A DNA stretch of 64,000 nt. Origin: Limiplasma sp964416065. GTDB lineage: Bacteria; Bacillota; Clostridia; Christensenellales; Aristaeellaceae. The notes under the pieces were generated by a model. That model worked only from the letters and a program-made list of their open reading frames with translations. It ran no database searches and was not told the DNA's origin. The stretch lies in assembly GCA_964416065.1 (NCBI GenBank), contig CAYQCL010000006.1:6891-70890 (forward strand). The letters are read 5' to 3'. Within the stretch, counting starts at the first letter, position 1. Each line of letters begins with the position of its first letter. Below, one piece after another: positions 42,135 to 50,979 of this stretch. Made by a program: the position numbers and the translations under genes.

Positions 42135-42147
42135 GGAGGATCCTTTG

Positions 42148-43227
42148 ATGGAATCCAAGCGTCTTACCATTTCCAACCTTGTCAAGACCTATCCCAGCCG
42201 GGGCACACAGGAGCGCGAGGTACACGCGGTTGACAACGTGTCTATTGATATTCAGCCGGGCGAATTTGTTACGCTGCTTGGCCCGAGCGGCTGCGGCAAA
42301 ACAACGACGCTGCGCATGATCGCCGGATTTGAGAAGCCGACCTCCGGTGAGATTCATCTTGACGGCCGAGCCATCAATGATCTGCCGCCGGACAAGCGCG
42401 ACACGGCCATGGTGTTTCAGAGCTACGCGCTGTTTCCCAATTACAACGTATACGACAATATCGCCTACGGCCTGAAGCTGCGCAAGGTTTCAAAGCCGGA
42501 GATCGACCGCCGCGTGCGCAATATCATCGAACTGGTAGGCTTGAACGGTATGGAGCGCCGCCATACCAATCAGCTCTCCGGCGGCCAGCAGCAGCGCGTG
42601 GCGCTGGCCCGCGCGTTGGTCATCGAGCCCAGCCTGCTACTTTTCGACGAGCCACTGAGCAATCTGGACGCGAAGCTGCGTTTACAGATGCGCACGGAAA
42701 TCCGCAAGCTGCAAAAGGCCGTTGGCATCACGTCCGTTTACGTAACGCACGACCAGTCCGAGGCCATGAGCATGAGCGACCGCATCGTGATCCTTAAGGA
42801 CGGCCAAATCGCTCAGGAGGGTTCGCCCAAGGACGTGTATTATCATCCCGCGAGCGAGTTTGTCGCAAGCTTCATCGGCACGGCGAACTTCCTCAACGCG
42901 CGCATTGTGGCCAAGAACTCCGACGGCACCATCGACTGCGAGACGATGGGCAGCGTGCTGCGGGGCGTGGAGTATGGCGGCAGCGCGAACGTGGGGGACG
43001 CGTGTCGGATCGTGATCCGGCCGGAGGCATGCACCATCAGCGACGCGGGCATGTTCCCTGTGAAGATCAAGCTGTCCGTCTTTATGGGCGCGTATCAGTA
43101 TTATGAGACGGAAGCGGACGGGGAGACCTTCCTGATCCACGAAAACAATCCCAAGAGCAAGCACATCTTCGAGCCCGACGAGCAGGCATATCTGTCGGTG
43201 AACGTGCCCGACATCCACGTGCTGTAA
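42148..43227 (+). CDS. ABC transporter ATP-binding protein (FbpC/PotA-like)
   Basis: A 359-residue ATPase. Walker A G-P-S-G-C-G-K-T-T (about 44-52), signature L-S-G-G-Q-Q-Q-R, Walker B L-L-L-F-D-E-P-L-S-N-L-D and the switch His in V-T-H-D-Q-S-E-A. The C-terminal third (about 240-359) is the TOBE-type regulatory domain of the PotA/FbpC/MalK group. ATG at 42148 with AAGGAGGA seven bases upstream; a TTG one codon earlier is less likely. It powers the permease at 40452. Confidence 0.95.
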   Translation: MESKRLTISNLVKTYPSRGTQEREVHAVDNVSIDIQPGEFVTLLGPSGCGKTTTLRMIAGFEKPTSGEIHLDGRAINDLPPDKRDTAMVFQSYALFPNYNVYDNIAYGLKLRKVSKPEIDRRVRNIIELVGLNGMERRHTNQLSGGQQQRVALARALVIEPSLLLFDEPLSNLDAKLRLQMRTEIRKLQKAVGITSVYVTHDQSEAMSMSDRIVILKDGQIAQEGSPKDVYYHPASEFVASFIGTANFLNARIVAKNSDGTIDCETMGSVLRGVEYGGSANVGDACRIVIRPEACTISDAGMFPVKIKLSVFMGAYQYYETEADGETFLIHENNPKSKHIFEPDEQAYLSVNVPDIHVL

Positions 43228-43250
43228 AAGGGAGTCAGAGGAGGAGCACT

Positions 43251-43847
43251 ATGTATCTGCTGCTGGTGGCTGGCCTGCCGGCGTCAGGGAAATCCACCTT
43301 TGCCGCCTGGGCGGCGACGGAGCTGGGTTGGCCCATGTTTGCCAAAGACGACATCAAGGAATGCCTGTTTGATACCATTGGATTTGCCTGTCATGAGGAG
43401 AAGCGCAGACTGGACAAGGCGGCGACGATGACGATGTACTACGCCGCCGCTCAGGTGCTTGCCTGCGGACAGTCGCTCGTGCTGGACAACAACTTTTGGG
43501 ATTACAGCCGTCCGGAAATCGAGAAGCTGATGGAACGGTACGGCTGCAAACCGATTACGGTGCGGTTTGAGGGCGATATCCGGGTACTGTTCAATCGCTA
43601 TGAGCAAAGGGATCAGGATCCCACAAGACATCGCGGGCATGTGCTCAACTGTCACTATCCGCCCATTGAGGGCGAGGAGGAGCAGGAGGCTGCCGAACGC
43701 GAGACCTGGCAAAGCTTTGAGGCCAAATATCGCGCGCGGGGAACGCTGGACTTTGCCATGGGGCCGCTTATACGGGTCGACGCGACAGATTTTTCAGCCA
43801 TTTGCTATCCAACGATTCTATCACAGGCGAAAGCCTGTATGGAATAA
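43251..43847 (+). CDS. P-loop kinase-like protein (zeta-toxin/gluconate kinase-like fold)
   Basis: A 198-residue P-loop NTPase. Walker A is G-L-P-A-S-G-K-S-T (8-16), followed by an early F-A-K-D-D-I-K-E segment (about 39-46), as in small-molecule kinases and zeta-type phosphotransferases. A lid-like arginine region (R-D-Q-D-P-T-R-H-R-G-H) lies near 120-130. It lies between the importer ATPase and the aldolase, with GAGGAG before its ATG, so it probably phosphorylates an imported sugar or derivative at a second position before aldol cleavage. No antitoxin partner is visible, which argues against a toxin role. Substrate unknown. Confidence 0.75.
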   Translation: MYLLLVAGLPASGKSTFAAWAATELGWPMFAKDDIKECLFDTIGFACHEEKRRLDKAATMTMYYAAAQVLACGQSLVLDNNFWDYSRPEIEKLMERYGCKPITVRFEGDIRVLFNRYEQRDQDPTRHRGHVLNCHYPPIEGEEEQEAAERETWQSFEAKYRARGTLDFAMGPLIRVDATDFSAICYPTILSQAKACME

Positions 43848-43870
43848 GAAAGAGAAAGGGGAAACACGAT

Positions 43871-44719
43871 ATGCCGTTGGTTACACTCAGTTCCGTGGTC
43901 AAGAAAGCGCAAAAGGAGCACTATGCGGTGCCAAGCTTCAATTTCAGCGGTATTGAAGATTTGCGCGGCATTCTGGACGCGGCGCAGGTAGCAAAATCGC
44001 CGGTGATCGTCATGACCAGCGTAAATATTGGGAATTATTGGGGACTTAAGGGCGTTGCCGCCTACGTCAGCGCGATGGCCGCCGATTTGGATGTGCCGGT
44101 CGTTTTGCATCAAGATCATACCAAGGACGTTGAAACCTTGAAAAAGTGCATCGACCTGGGTTACACTTCCGTCATGATCGACGCGTCCGAGCGTCCGTTT
44201 GATGAAAATGTGGAGCTTTCCAACCGTGTCGCGGAATACGCGCATGCCTTTGGCGTTTCCGTCGAGGCGGAGCTGGGCCATATCTCCGGCGCCGAGGAGG
44301 GAGCGGGCGAGGGCGATGAAATGCTGACCCGTCCCGAGGACGCCCAGCGCTTTATGGAGCTGGTAGATGTGGACGCTCTTGCCGTGGCTGTGGGCACGGC
44401 GCACGGCTTTTATACCAAGCCGCCCAAGCTCGACTTTGACCGCATGCTGAAAATCGGCGAGCTGACGAAGGTGCCGCTGGTGCTTCATGGCGGCAGCGGA
44501 GTGTCGGAGCCTGATTTTGTGCATTCGATCGAGTGCGGCATGACGAAGATCAACGTCGGCACGGAGCTGCGCTACGAGATCATGCAGAACCTGAAGAAGA
44601 ATTTCTCGGCGGATCCCGATGAGGTGGATATCCGGAAGCTGGTCAGCAGCGGCCGCAGCGTGATTGCCGAGGTGGCGAAGCATAAGATGGAACTGTTTGG
44701 CAGCGCGGGAAAGGCGTGA
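43871..44719 (+). CDS. Class II fructose/tagatose-bisphosphate aldolase family protein
   Basis: A 282-residue zinc aldolase of the KbaY/GatY/FbaA family. Zinc and substrate motifs: L-H-Q-D-H-T (about 78-83), E-L-G-H-I-S-G-A-E-E (136-145), G-T-A-H-G-F-Y (178-184), L-H-G-G-S-G-V (204-210) and K-I-N-V-G-T-E-L-R. Length matches the tagatose-bisphosphate aldolase type. ATG at 43871 is preceded by GAAAGGGGAAA; an earlier in-frame start would overlap the kinase gene. It is the last gene of the importer operon and presumably cleaves a ketose bisphosphate into DHAP and an aldehyde. Confidence 0.9.
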   Translation: MPLVTLSSVVKKAQKEHYAVPSFNFSGIEDLRGILDAAQVAKSPVIVMTSVNIGNYWGLKGVAAYVSAMAADLDVPVVLHQDHTKDVETLKKCIDLGYTSVMIDASERPFDENVELSNRVAEYAHAFGVSVEAELGHISGAEEGAGEGDEMLTRPEDAQRFMELVDVDALAVAVGTAHGFYTKPPKLDFDRMLKIGELTKVPLVLHGGSGVSEPDFVHSIECGMTKINVGTELRYEIMQNLKKNFSADPDEVDIRKLVSSGRSVIAEVAKHKMELFGSAGKA

Positions 44720-45354
44720 GCCTCTCAGATTTCCACAAAAAGGACACGCTGACGCGGTCTGATATATCGAAGCTCTGCATTCTGGCTGTGGCAAAATGGC
44801 TGTTATATTAAATGGATAAGAAGAAATGGAGGTTGAAAGCATTCTTGACATCAAGAGGAAGAGCTTTAAAAGCATCATAGATTATATTCGTTTTCAGGAT
44901 GAATAATAAAAAAGGATATTCCAGATGAATTTGGATTAAACTTGCCAATGTTTCCAGTATGATCAACGACATGATGGAAATAGAGATGGTTCGGACAATC
45001 TTATCAACACAAAAGATAGTGGGTTGTGTACCCAAGAATGATCGTTCCGAACTGCTTCCTTATGATTGTTATCAACCTCCAGAGACTGCGCCACATCCTG
45101 ATGGCAGCGATCAATATGAAGCGTCAAGTGCTGGCGACAAGCAAATTCCATTACAAAAAAGATTCATGTGCTTTACGATCCTGATTATCAGCACACCGTC
45201 GCCATGGGAGCGGCGGAAACCGTGTATTATTATCGGAAGCCCAATTTGGATGATTTGAAAAAGCACTTTCAAACAGCCAAATGAGGCCGCACTATAAGGT
45301 TCTTGCGTATACGCCCTCTTTCTTTGGGGCATGCTGTTGACCGAGGTGATTGGC
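44720..45354. other. AT-rich gap with decayed coding text
   Basis: No intact gene with a ribosome site is seen in these 635 bases. Short protein-like runs occur on the plus strand in different frames, the best being 45159-45284 (41 codons, K-I-H-V-L-Y-D-P-D-Y-Q ... ending L-K-K-H-F-Q-T-A-K and a stop). This looks like the C-terminus of a lost gene, but I do not recognise it. Confidence 0.4.
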
Positions 45355-45780
45355 ATGCTTCCGGAAATTGAGCTGCTGCAATATATCTATAAAACCACGG
45401 ACATGGGTTGTCAGGGAATCGACACGGTGGAAAATCACGCCGAGGATCGGTTCAGGGATGAGCTGAACCGAGAACGTGTGGAGTATGAGAGCATTAAGCG
45501 CGAGGCGGGTCGGATGATTCAAAGCCAGGGAGATACGCCCGGAGGTGTGGGAACAATGGCGAGACTTTCCACTGAAATGGTCAGTGCGGGCCAGCTCGCC
45601 ATGGATAATTCGCGCGGACGGATCGCCGAAATGATGATTCAGGGCACGACGATGGGAATCGTCAAGACCATCCGGCATTTAAACAGCTACGAGGGAGACA
45701 ACGAGGAGACCCGACGGCTGGGAGAAAGGCTTTTAAAGGCGCAGGAAAGCAACGTGGAGAAGATGAAGGCATACCTATAA
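45355..45780 (+). CDS. Hypothetical small helical protein
   Basis: A 141-residue protein, predicted almost wholly alpha-helical and charged, with no signal peptide and no cofactor motif. The segment M-L-P-E-I-E-L-L-Q-Y-I-Y-K-T-T-D-M-G opens it, and a middle G-D-T-P-G-G-V-G-T-M-A-R loop separates two helical pairs, suggesting a four-helix bundle of the ferritin-like or stress-protein type. ATG at 45355 has GAGGTGA five bases upstream; an ATG at 45331 lacks a good ribosome site. Stops of this gene and of the large minus-strand gene are three bases apart. I do not recognise the family. Confidence 0.7.
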   Translation: MLPEIELLQYIYKTTDMGCQGIDTVENHAEDRFRDELNRERVEYESIKREAGRMIQSQGDTPGGVGTMARLSTEMVSAGQLAMDNSRGRIAEMMIQGTTMGIVKTIRHLNSYEGDNEETRRLGERLLKAQESNVEKMKAYL

Positions 45781-45783
45781 GAA

Positions 45784-48700
45784 TCAAATCCGCCATAGCT
45801 GCTTGAGCTTAGCAAAGCAGCGCACATACATGGCCATGTCGTCCTGAGAGGCGCATGGCTTTTCGTTTGCGAAAATGGTCTCCAGCTCCATTTCGGCAGT
45901 CGCGCTAAGGGCGGCGTCGTCTGTGGCGTCAAAGAGCTGAGGCATCAGACGGTCGGATGCCTGCGGGAAGATGCGATAAAACAGCGGCAGGTAGAGACGC
46001 AGGAGGTTTTCGGGGCAGGAATCGGAAGCAGCGGTGCCGTTCCAGCGTTCGACGCCTTGAAGGCTGCTTTGCAAAGCGCCCGTGTCCGAGAGCAGTCCGC
46101 GCGCGACCTCCTGCTTGGGATTCCGGCTTTGAATGGGCAAGAGCACTCGCAGTGGATGGCCTTCGCCAAGACGGGCCATCGCCAGGGTGCATAGGCGGGT
46201 CATTTGCTCGTCGGTAAAGATTTTTAAAAGCTGTCCGCCATTACCCGCAATGCACAGTTCCATGCGCGCGGGGAGGAGCATCTTTAGCTCCTCGTCGCGC
46301 CAGGCGCGCTCTAAAAGCTCTCCGCCCAGAAAGAACAGAAAGCCGATGTTAAAGAGAAGGAGGCTTTCGATATAGCTGATGCGGCCTGCGGAGCGGGCGT
46401 TCGCCATGGCCTCATGGATATCGGAGGCATAGACGGAAAAAAGATCGTCAAGCAGGAACATGCATTTGCGCCGCCCCTGCGCGGTTGCGCACTCGGTTCG
46501 GAAAGCGTCGCCGACATGCTTCGCGGCGGCGAGCAGTCCATCGGAGCCCTGTGAGAAATCTTGCTCCATCTCAAGGGTGTGCCATTCGCTCAGGGAAACA
46601 AACAGCATTTCCCGACAGCCCAGCAAAAGCGAGCATTCGATTGCCGCGTAGGCCGCGCCACCGAGCCATAGGCTGATATCGGCCGTTCCGCCGCCAATAT
46701 CCAGGTTCAGATATCCGCCGGAGGCGTTGACCTCGCTCCGACTGAGGAAATACCGCCCGTCCGCCTGGTTTTCGCTGGCATAGAGCACGGCAGGCACACC
46801 AGAGGTGAGCGCAAGGCCGGTTTCGGCGGCGGTTTCCCGCGCAAGGCCGCGCATCATTTCCAGATATGCCTCCTGCTTATGCAGCGGCATGGCGTTGGGC
46901 ATGGAAACGCGCCAGGTGACGCTTGGCGAGCCCCATAGGCGCGCAGAAAGGGAGGCCTGGAGCATCACCTGCTTTAAAAACAGCCTGACGCAGCGCTGAG
47001 CATAGGACTCTTCACCCCACTTGAGATCGTAATAAAGCGAATTCGCATCCTTATCAAGGAGGTCGGAAAGTGTCTCGTGATAATAGATATGTCCATCGCG
47101 GAGCGCGTCGTTCCAGCGCGCAGGCTGATCCGAAAACATGTCCATCACGCTGAAATAGGTGGCCTCGATAGCAGCGTTGGGCAGGAGAATCGAGGATGGC
47201 ACAAACGCGTCCTGAAGGGTGCCCTCATCCGCGGGATCGCCGCAGAGCAGCGTCCGATGCAGGCATACAGGCCAGACGGCGGGCTGGATTCGATCGTCCT
47301 GTCGCATCATGACGGTGGTGGAAATGCTGCCGAAATCAATCGCGATGGCGGCGGGGTCGTCGTGCCGGAGAATGACGCGGGGAAGATCGTTGATGAGAGC
47401 GCCCATTGAGATCGCGCCGCGCCTGATCGCCACGAACGCCGGAAAGCGGTTGACACAGGCGGTCTGCCACGAGCGGCTGGCGTTTGTGTGCAGCTCGCCC
47501 TGTACCCAGCCGTCTCCGTTCAGGGCCCAAACATCCGCCTCCTCAGGCCGATACGTATAGACGAAATATTGCTTCCAAAGTCCAGGGGTCAGCCTTACGT
47601 TCGGCCAGACAGCCACATAGGGGAGCTCCGGCAGAAGGACGGCGGAGCCGCTCTCAAGCCGTTCGCCGAGCCGATAGGAGCGGCAGAATAGAACGATATT
47701 TGACGGCGCGGCGCCCTCCTCGCGCTTGCGTCGTGAAATCCGGAAGCTGACGTCGACAAAGCGTCTGTCGCTTCCGAGCGTAAAGCGCAGGCTGTCCGGC
47801 TCCAGGCGCGGCGCGTAAAGCGCGTCGGCCTCCTCGCGCTCTATCAGCCATTGGCAAAGCGGGGGGGAAAACGGTGCGATCGCATAGCGCGGCGGATTGA
47901 GGCCGACGATGGGAAAGCAAGCCGCCCCCTCGCGAACGGAGGGACGATCCGTCATCAGGAGGCAATCGGAAAAGACGCCCTTGATGAGCGCCTCGTCCCT
48001 CATGCCCAGCATATCGTCGAGCAGGGCGCACAGGGAGGCGGGCGCCTCCTTCAATGGATAAGCGAGCGTCACGCTGCGCTGCGCGACCATGGGATGGGAA
48101 TCCAACTCGTCGGCCCAGCGCGTCAGGAGAGGCAAAATCCTCGGCGAGAGCCCCGCGCGGTGAACCAGCGTTCCATGAAGGGAACGAAGCGCTTCCGAGG
48201 CGCTCCGACGCCAACCGGGCGCGTGCTCCTCCAGAAGCGAAAGCTCCCGCTTGAGCCGCCTGAGCGCTTCGTCCTCGCCCGCCGCGCGCGTCGGCTCAAG
48301 CAGGTATTCGCTGGTGGGCAGGGCAAAGGGAGTGCCTTCAAACAGGAAATAGATGCGCGTGTCCTCCTCGGGCAGGGGAGACTGGTCACCCAGACATGCC
48401 CGAAGAAGCGGATTGGAGCGAAAATCGAGATGGTCGGACAAAAGCGGCTGGGCGGCGACATGCACATCCGTCTGCCCATCCAGGCAATACGCCGCCAACA
48501 CGCGGGTGCGAAGCGCATCGACGGCTTGATCGTCGCCTCGCTCAAAGCGGGCGCGCCAGTCCGCGCGTGAAAGTGTGAGATCGTTCGAAAAGCGATTGAG
48601 GACGCCGGTCAGCATGGCGCTGGGATCATAAAGCGGGCTGTGAAGCTCAGACCTTTCATTGAGCAGGGCCAAAAGACGCAAACGCGAGGCAAGATAGGCG

Positions 48701-49338
48701 GCGTCGCGCTCGTTGATGCTACGGCACGGATCAAGAAAGCGCCTGTTCCGGCGGTCGTACCAGGTGACGCAGGGAGGAAGCAGAGCGCTTAAATCCCCCG
48801 GATCGGCGGCGGGAGTAATCGCCATGGAGCGCGACAGGAGCGCGATAGGGCGGACGTCCGTATCGATTCCCTGGGTGGGCTTGAGCGTGAAAAGCCTGAG
48901 GCCGTCGCGGGCGCGGGCAGGGCTCAGAGAGGCCAGGATGGACGATGAGAAGGCTGTGTCAGGGTTGATCGGACAAAGCTCCAGGGTGGGGCAGGTCGCG
49001 TCCTTCTCCCAGGTATCCCACAGAAGCAGCAGTGAGAGCACCCCTCGGTAGTCGATCATCTGCTGGTAGGCAAGCGCCCGAGAGGGGCTGAGGCGGGAGA
49101 GGCGGCGCAGTTGCTGTTCGCCCGACAGCACGTCGGGAATGGAGTAGCCGACGTCGTCCCCGGGCGTCTGCATATAGCGCGCGAGGCTTTCCAGCCATTC
49201 GCGCGGCCGTTGATTATGGTCGCACACGACGCCGGGCATCGTGTGGTAGCCGATATGAAAGCCCTCATCCATGTGAGGCAGGAAGGTCAGATACGAGGTC
49301 TGACGATCCAGCGTCTCCTTTTCATTTTTGCGCGGCAT
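45784..49338 (-). CDS. Giant protein with C-terminal Hsp70/actin-type ATPase fold (SrfB-like?)
   Basis: A 1184-residue protein. Residues 1-650 have no domain I can name. The C-terminal half has the three nucleotide motifs of the actin/Hsp70 superfamily in order: phosphate-1 I-A-I-D-F-G-S-I-S-T-T (Asp about 668), phosphate-2 L-N-L-D-I-G-G-G-T-A-D (about 880) and adenosine C-I-A-G-N-G-G-Q-L-L (about 1030). Size and motif placement recall SrfB-type proteins, but I cannot confirm that. Start: ATG at 49338 after AAGGGAGG, spacing 7. It is the last gene of an operon with a tubulin-like GTPase, a membrane protein and a lipoprotein, 23 bases behind the tubulin-like gene. No signal peptide; cytoplasmic. 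Confidence 0.8.
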   Translation of the reverse strand: MPRKNEKETLDRQTSYLTFLPHMDEGFHIGYHTMPGVVCDHNQRPREWLESLARYMQTPGDDVGYSIPDVLSGEQQLRRLSRLSPSRALAYQQMIDYRGVLSLLLLWDTWEKDATCPTLELCPINPDTAFSSSILASLSPARARDGLRLFTLKPTQGIDTDVRPIALLSRSMAITPAADPGDLSALLPPCVTWYDRRNRRFLDPCRSINERDAAYLASRLRLLALLNERSELHSPLYDPSAMLTGVLNRFSNDLTLSRADWRARFERGDDQAVDALRTRVLAAYCLDGQTDVHVAAQPLLSDHLDFRSNPLLRACLGDQSPLPEEDTRIYFLFEGTPFALPTSEYLLEPTRAAGEDEALRRLKRELSLLEEHAPGWRRSASEALRSLHGTLVHRAGLSPRILPLLTRWADELDSHPMVAQRSVTLAYPLKEAPASLCALLDDMLGMRDEALIKGVFSDCLLMTDRPSVREGAACFPIVGLNPPRYAIAPFSPPLCQWLIEREEADALYAPRLEPDSLRFTLGSDRRFVDVSFRISRRKREEGAAPSNIVLFCRSYRLGERLESGSAVLLPELPYVAVWPNVRLTPGLWKQYFVYTYRPEEADVWALNGDGWVQGELHTNASRSWQTACVNRFPAFVAIRRGAISMGALINDLPRVILRHDDPAAIAIDFGSISTTVMMRQDDRIQPAVWPVCLHRTLLCGDPADEGTLQDAFVPSSILLPNAAIEATYFSVMDMFSDQPARWNDALRDGHIYYHETLSDLLDKDANSLYYDLKWGEESYAQRCVRLFLKQVMLQASLSARLWGSPSVTWRVSMPNAMPLHKQEAYLEMMRGLARETAAETGLALTSGVPAVLYASENQADGRYFLSRSEVNASGGYLNLDIGGGTADISLWLGGAAYAAIECSLLLGCREMLFVSLSEWHTLEMEQDFSQGSDGLLAAAKHVGDAFRTECATAQGRRKCMFLLDDLFSVYASDIHEAMANARSAGRISYIESLLLFNIGFLFFLGGELLERAWRDEELKMLLPARMELCIAGNGGQLLKIFTDEQMTRLCTLAMARLGEGHPLRVLLPIQSRNPKQEVARGLLSDTGALQSSLQGVERWNGTAASDSCPENLLRLYLPLFYRIFPQASDRLMPQLFDATDDAALSATAEMELETIFANEKPCASQDDMAMYVRCFAKLKQLWRI

Positions 49339-49361
49339 GGAAACGCCTCCCTTCCGTATGC

Positions 49362-50963
49362 TCAGATATCCTCCATTACGCATGAAAGCAGCGCGGTCAG
49401 AAACGAGGCGAAGGCGGCGTCCGGCCCGCTTCCGGCACACTCGCCGCCGCCTAGCCCGCCGATGACGCGCTCGATGCCCCGTCTGTCGGCGGTCGCGCCT
49501 GGCGCCAGCGTGTGCAGAGAACGCTGAAGCCGCTTGCAGGTCGAAGCGTCGGCGCGTCCCTCCCCGCCGTATTGAGAAAGGATGTCATGCAAAAGCCGCA
49601 GCCCTTCCTCATCCATGAATCCGCTTTCACCATCCGGCCCCCGCGTCACGGGCGGGAGCGTCAAAAGAACCTGCAGGCACCAGTTGACGTAGAACGCGAA
49701 GAAATGATACAGTGCTTCCAGCCGCGCCTTGAGCTGCGCGCGCCTTCCTGCGCCCGCGTGCCGCAGATGATGGAAATAGGCCGCGCAGTAGCTTACACGG
49801 CTTACGCCGCGCGCGCCGCCGACAAAGGCGCACAGGGTCGGATAGCATTCGCTCAAAAATACGGCGGCCGCCTTCACCAGCGCCCCATAGCGTGCGTGAT
49901 AGAGCGGCGCATCCCGATCAAAGCTGTCCCAGGAAAAGGAGGACGTGTGCCATTGGTAGTAATAGCAGTCGCCGTTGGTTGAGTGAAGAAAGTCGGCGGC
50001 AAAAAAGTGCGAGGCGCAACGCGCCGCCAGCCACTCCAGAACATGGGCGTCGTTTTCCTGGCTTTGGGAGCCGGTCGAGTATAGCTTTGTGCGCACGAAA
50101 TGCTCGGGAGGCAGGCCCAGCAGATAGACCGCGTCAAACACGCCGTCCCGGTCGTCTCTGCCATCTCGGATCATCCCCTCCATACCGTAATATTGCAGGG
50201 CGGTGCGAGCCTTGTCCAGAAATTCGTTGCTGTCGACGGAAATTTCACGGATCGGGTCGACGTCCGCGTCCGGAACGCTGTAATAGGGCAGCATCAGGAT
50301 CGCGCCCATCGTAAACAGATCGTTATGCTTCAAAAAACGGGCATGCAGATACCGACTAATCGCGGGAATGCCGCTTGCGCCGGTGCCTCCGAAGATACTG
50401 CCGCAGAGCAGGAGGTGTACCGGCTCGCCCTGACGGAGGTCGTCCTCGATCGCGTCAATGAGGGCGTTGAATTCGTCGGGCTGTCCGAGACGTCGTGCCT
50501 CCTCAAGCCCGCCGAGCAGGTCGTTGAAAAACAGCACCCCCAGATCGGGATGCCCTCTGAAGCCCTCGCTATATTCCAGCTCCGCCTCGGTGGAGGTGAA
50601 CAGGGCACGCGCCAGAAGACGGTCTCCTGCGTGGTTTTGTGACATCTGCCGGACGGAGGAGGCGCGGCGGCTGAGGTTCATGCTCCATTTGTCCAGGCTC
50701 AGGCGCGTGTGGAAGCAGGCGTGCCTTAGGGGCGCGGAGGCAAAGGCGGCGCGTACCTCCTCATAATATTCGGCGGCGCGCTTGGCGCGCGTGGTATTTC
50801 CGCAGGCGGCGTCCACATCCACCGAAAGCATGCGCAGATGGGGAAGCGGAAGCCGCCGCCCATCCTCGCCCAGGGTATAGAAGGCGTCCGCGCACGCAGC
50901 GTAGACCATGCTCTCCAGAATTTTGTTGCCTGTGCCGCCCACGGCGATCACATACCGGCCCAT
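49362..50963 (-). CDS. Tubulin-like GTPase-fold protein (Tubulin_2-like)
   Basis: A 533-residue protein. The N-terminus V-I-A-V-G-G-T-G-N-K-I-L-E-S resembles the first nucleotide-binding strand-loop of FtsZ/tubulin. The signature loop appears as C-G-S-I-F-G-G-T-G-A-S-G near residue 190, a variant of the tubulin G-G-G-T-G-S-G. These are the marks of the bacterial tubulin-like group (Pfam Tubulin_2). The C-terminal half is helical and unassigned. Start: the second of two ATG codons (50963), correctly spaced from GGGAGGA. Between a membrane protein gene and the Hsp70/actin-like gene, it is likely the GTP-driven partner in a membrane-linked assembly. Not a cell-division FtsZ: no conserved C-terminal peptide or dcw neighbours. 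Confidence 0.8.
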   Translation of the reverse strand: MGRYVIAVGGTGNKILESMVYAACADAFYTLGEDGRRLPLPHLRMLSVDVDAACGNTTRAKRAAEYYEEVRAAFASAPLRHACFHTRLSLDKWSMNLSRRASSVRQMSQNHAGDRLLARALFTSTEAELEYSEGFRGHPDLGVLFFNDLLGGLEEARRLGQPDEFNALIDAIEDDLRQGEPVHLLLCGSIFGGTGASGIPAISRYLHARFLKHNDLFTMGAILMLPYYSVPDADVDPIREISVDSNEFLDKARTALQYYGMEGMIRDGRDDRDGVFDAVYLLGLPPEHFVRTKLYSTGSQSQENDAHVLEWLAARCASHFFAADFLHSTNGDCYYYQWHTSSFSWDSFDRDAPLYHARYGALVKAAAVFLSECYPTLCAFVGGARGVSRVSYCAAYFHHLRHAGAGRRAQLKARLEALYHFFAFYVNWCLQVLLTLPPVTRGPDGESGFMDEEGLRLLHDILSQYGGEGRADASTCKRLQRSLHTLAPGATADRRGIERVIGGLGGGECAGSGPDAAFASFLTALLSCVMEDI

Positions 50964-50979
50964 GCGCATTCCTCCCTAA

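Noticed and set aside
40671..42185. 504-codon frame antisense to the fused permease
   Set aside because: Highly charged shadow with no recognisable domain.
43251..43847. Zeta-type toxin of a toxin-antitoxin pair
   Set aside because: No small antitoxin gene adjacent, and the gene sits inside a catabolic operon.
49362..50963. Cell-division FtsZ
   Set aside because: The signature loop is divergent, the protein is too long, and no dcw genes are near; it fits the Tubulin_2-like group better.
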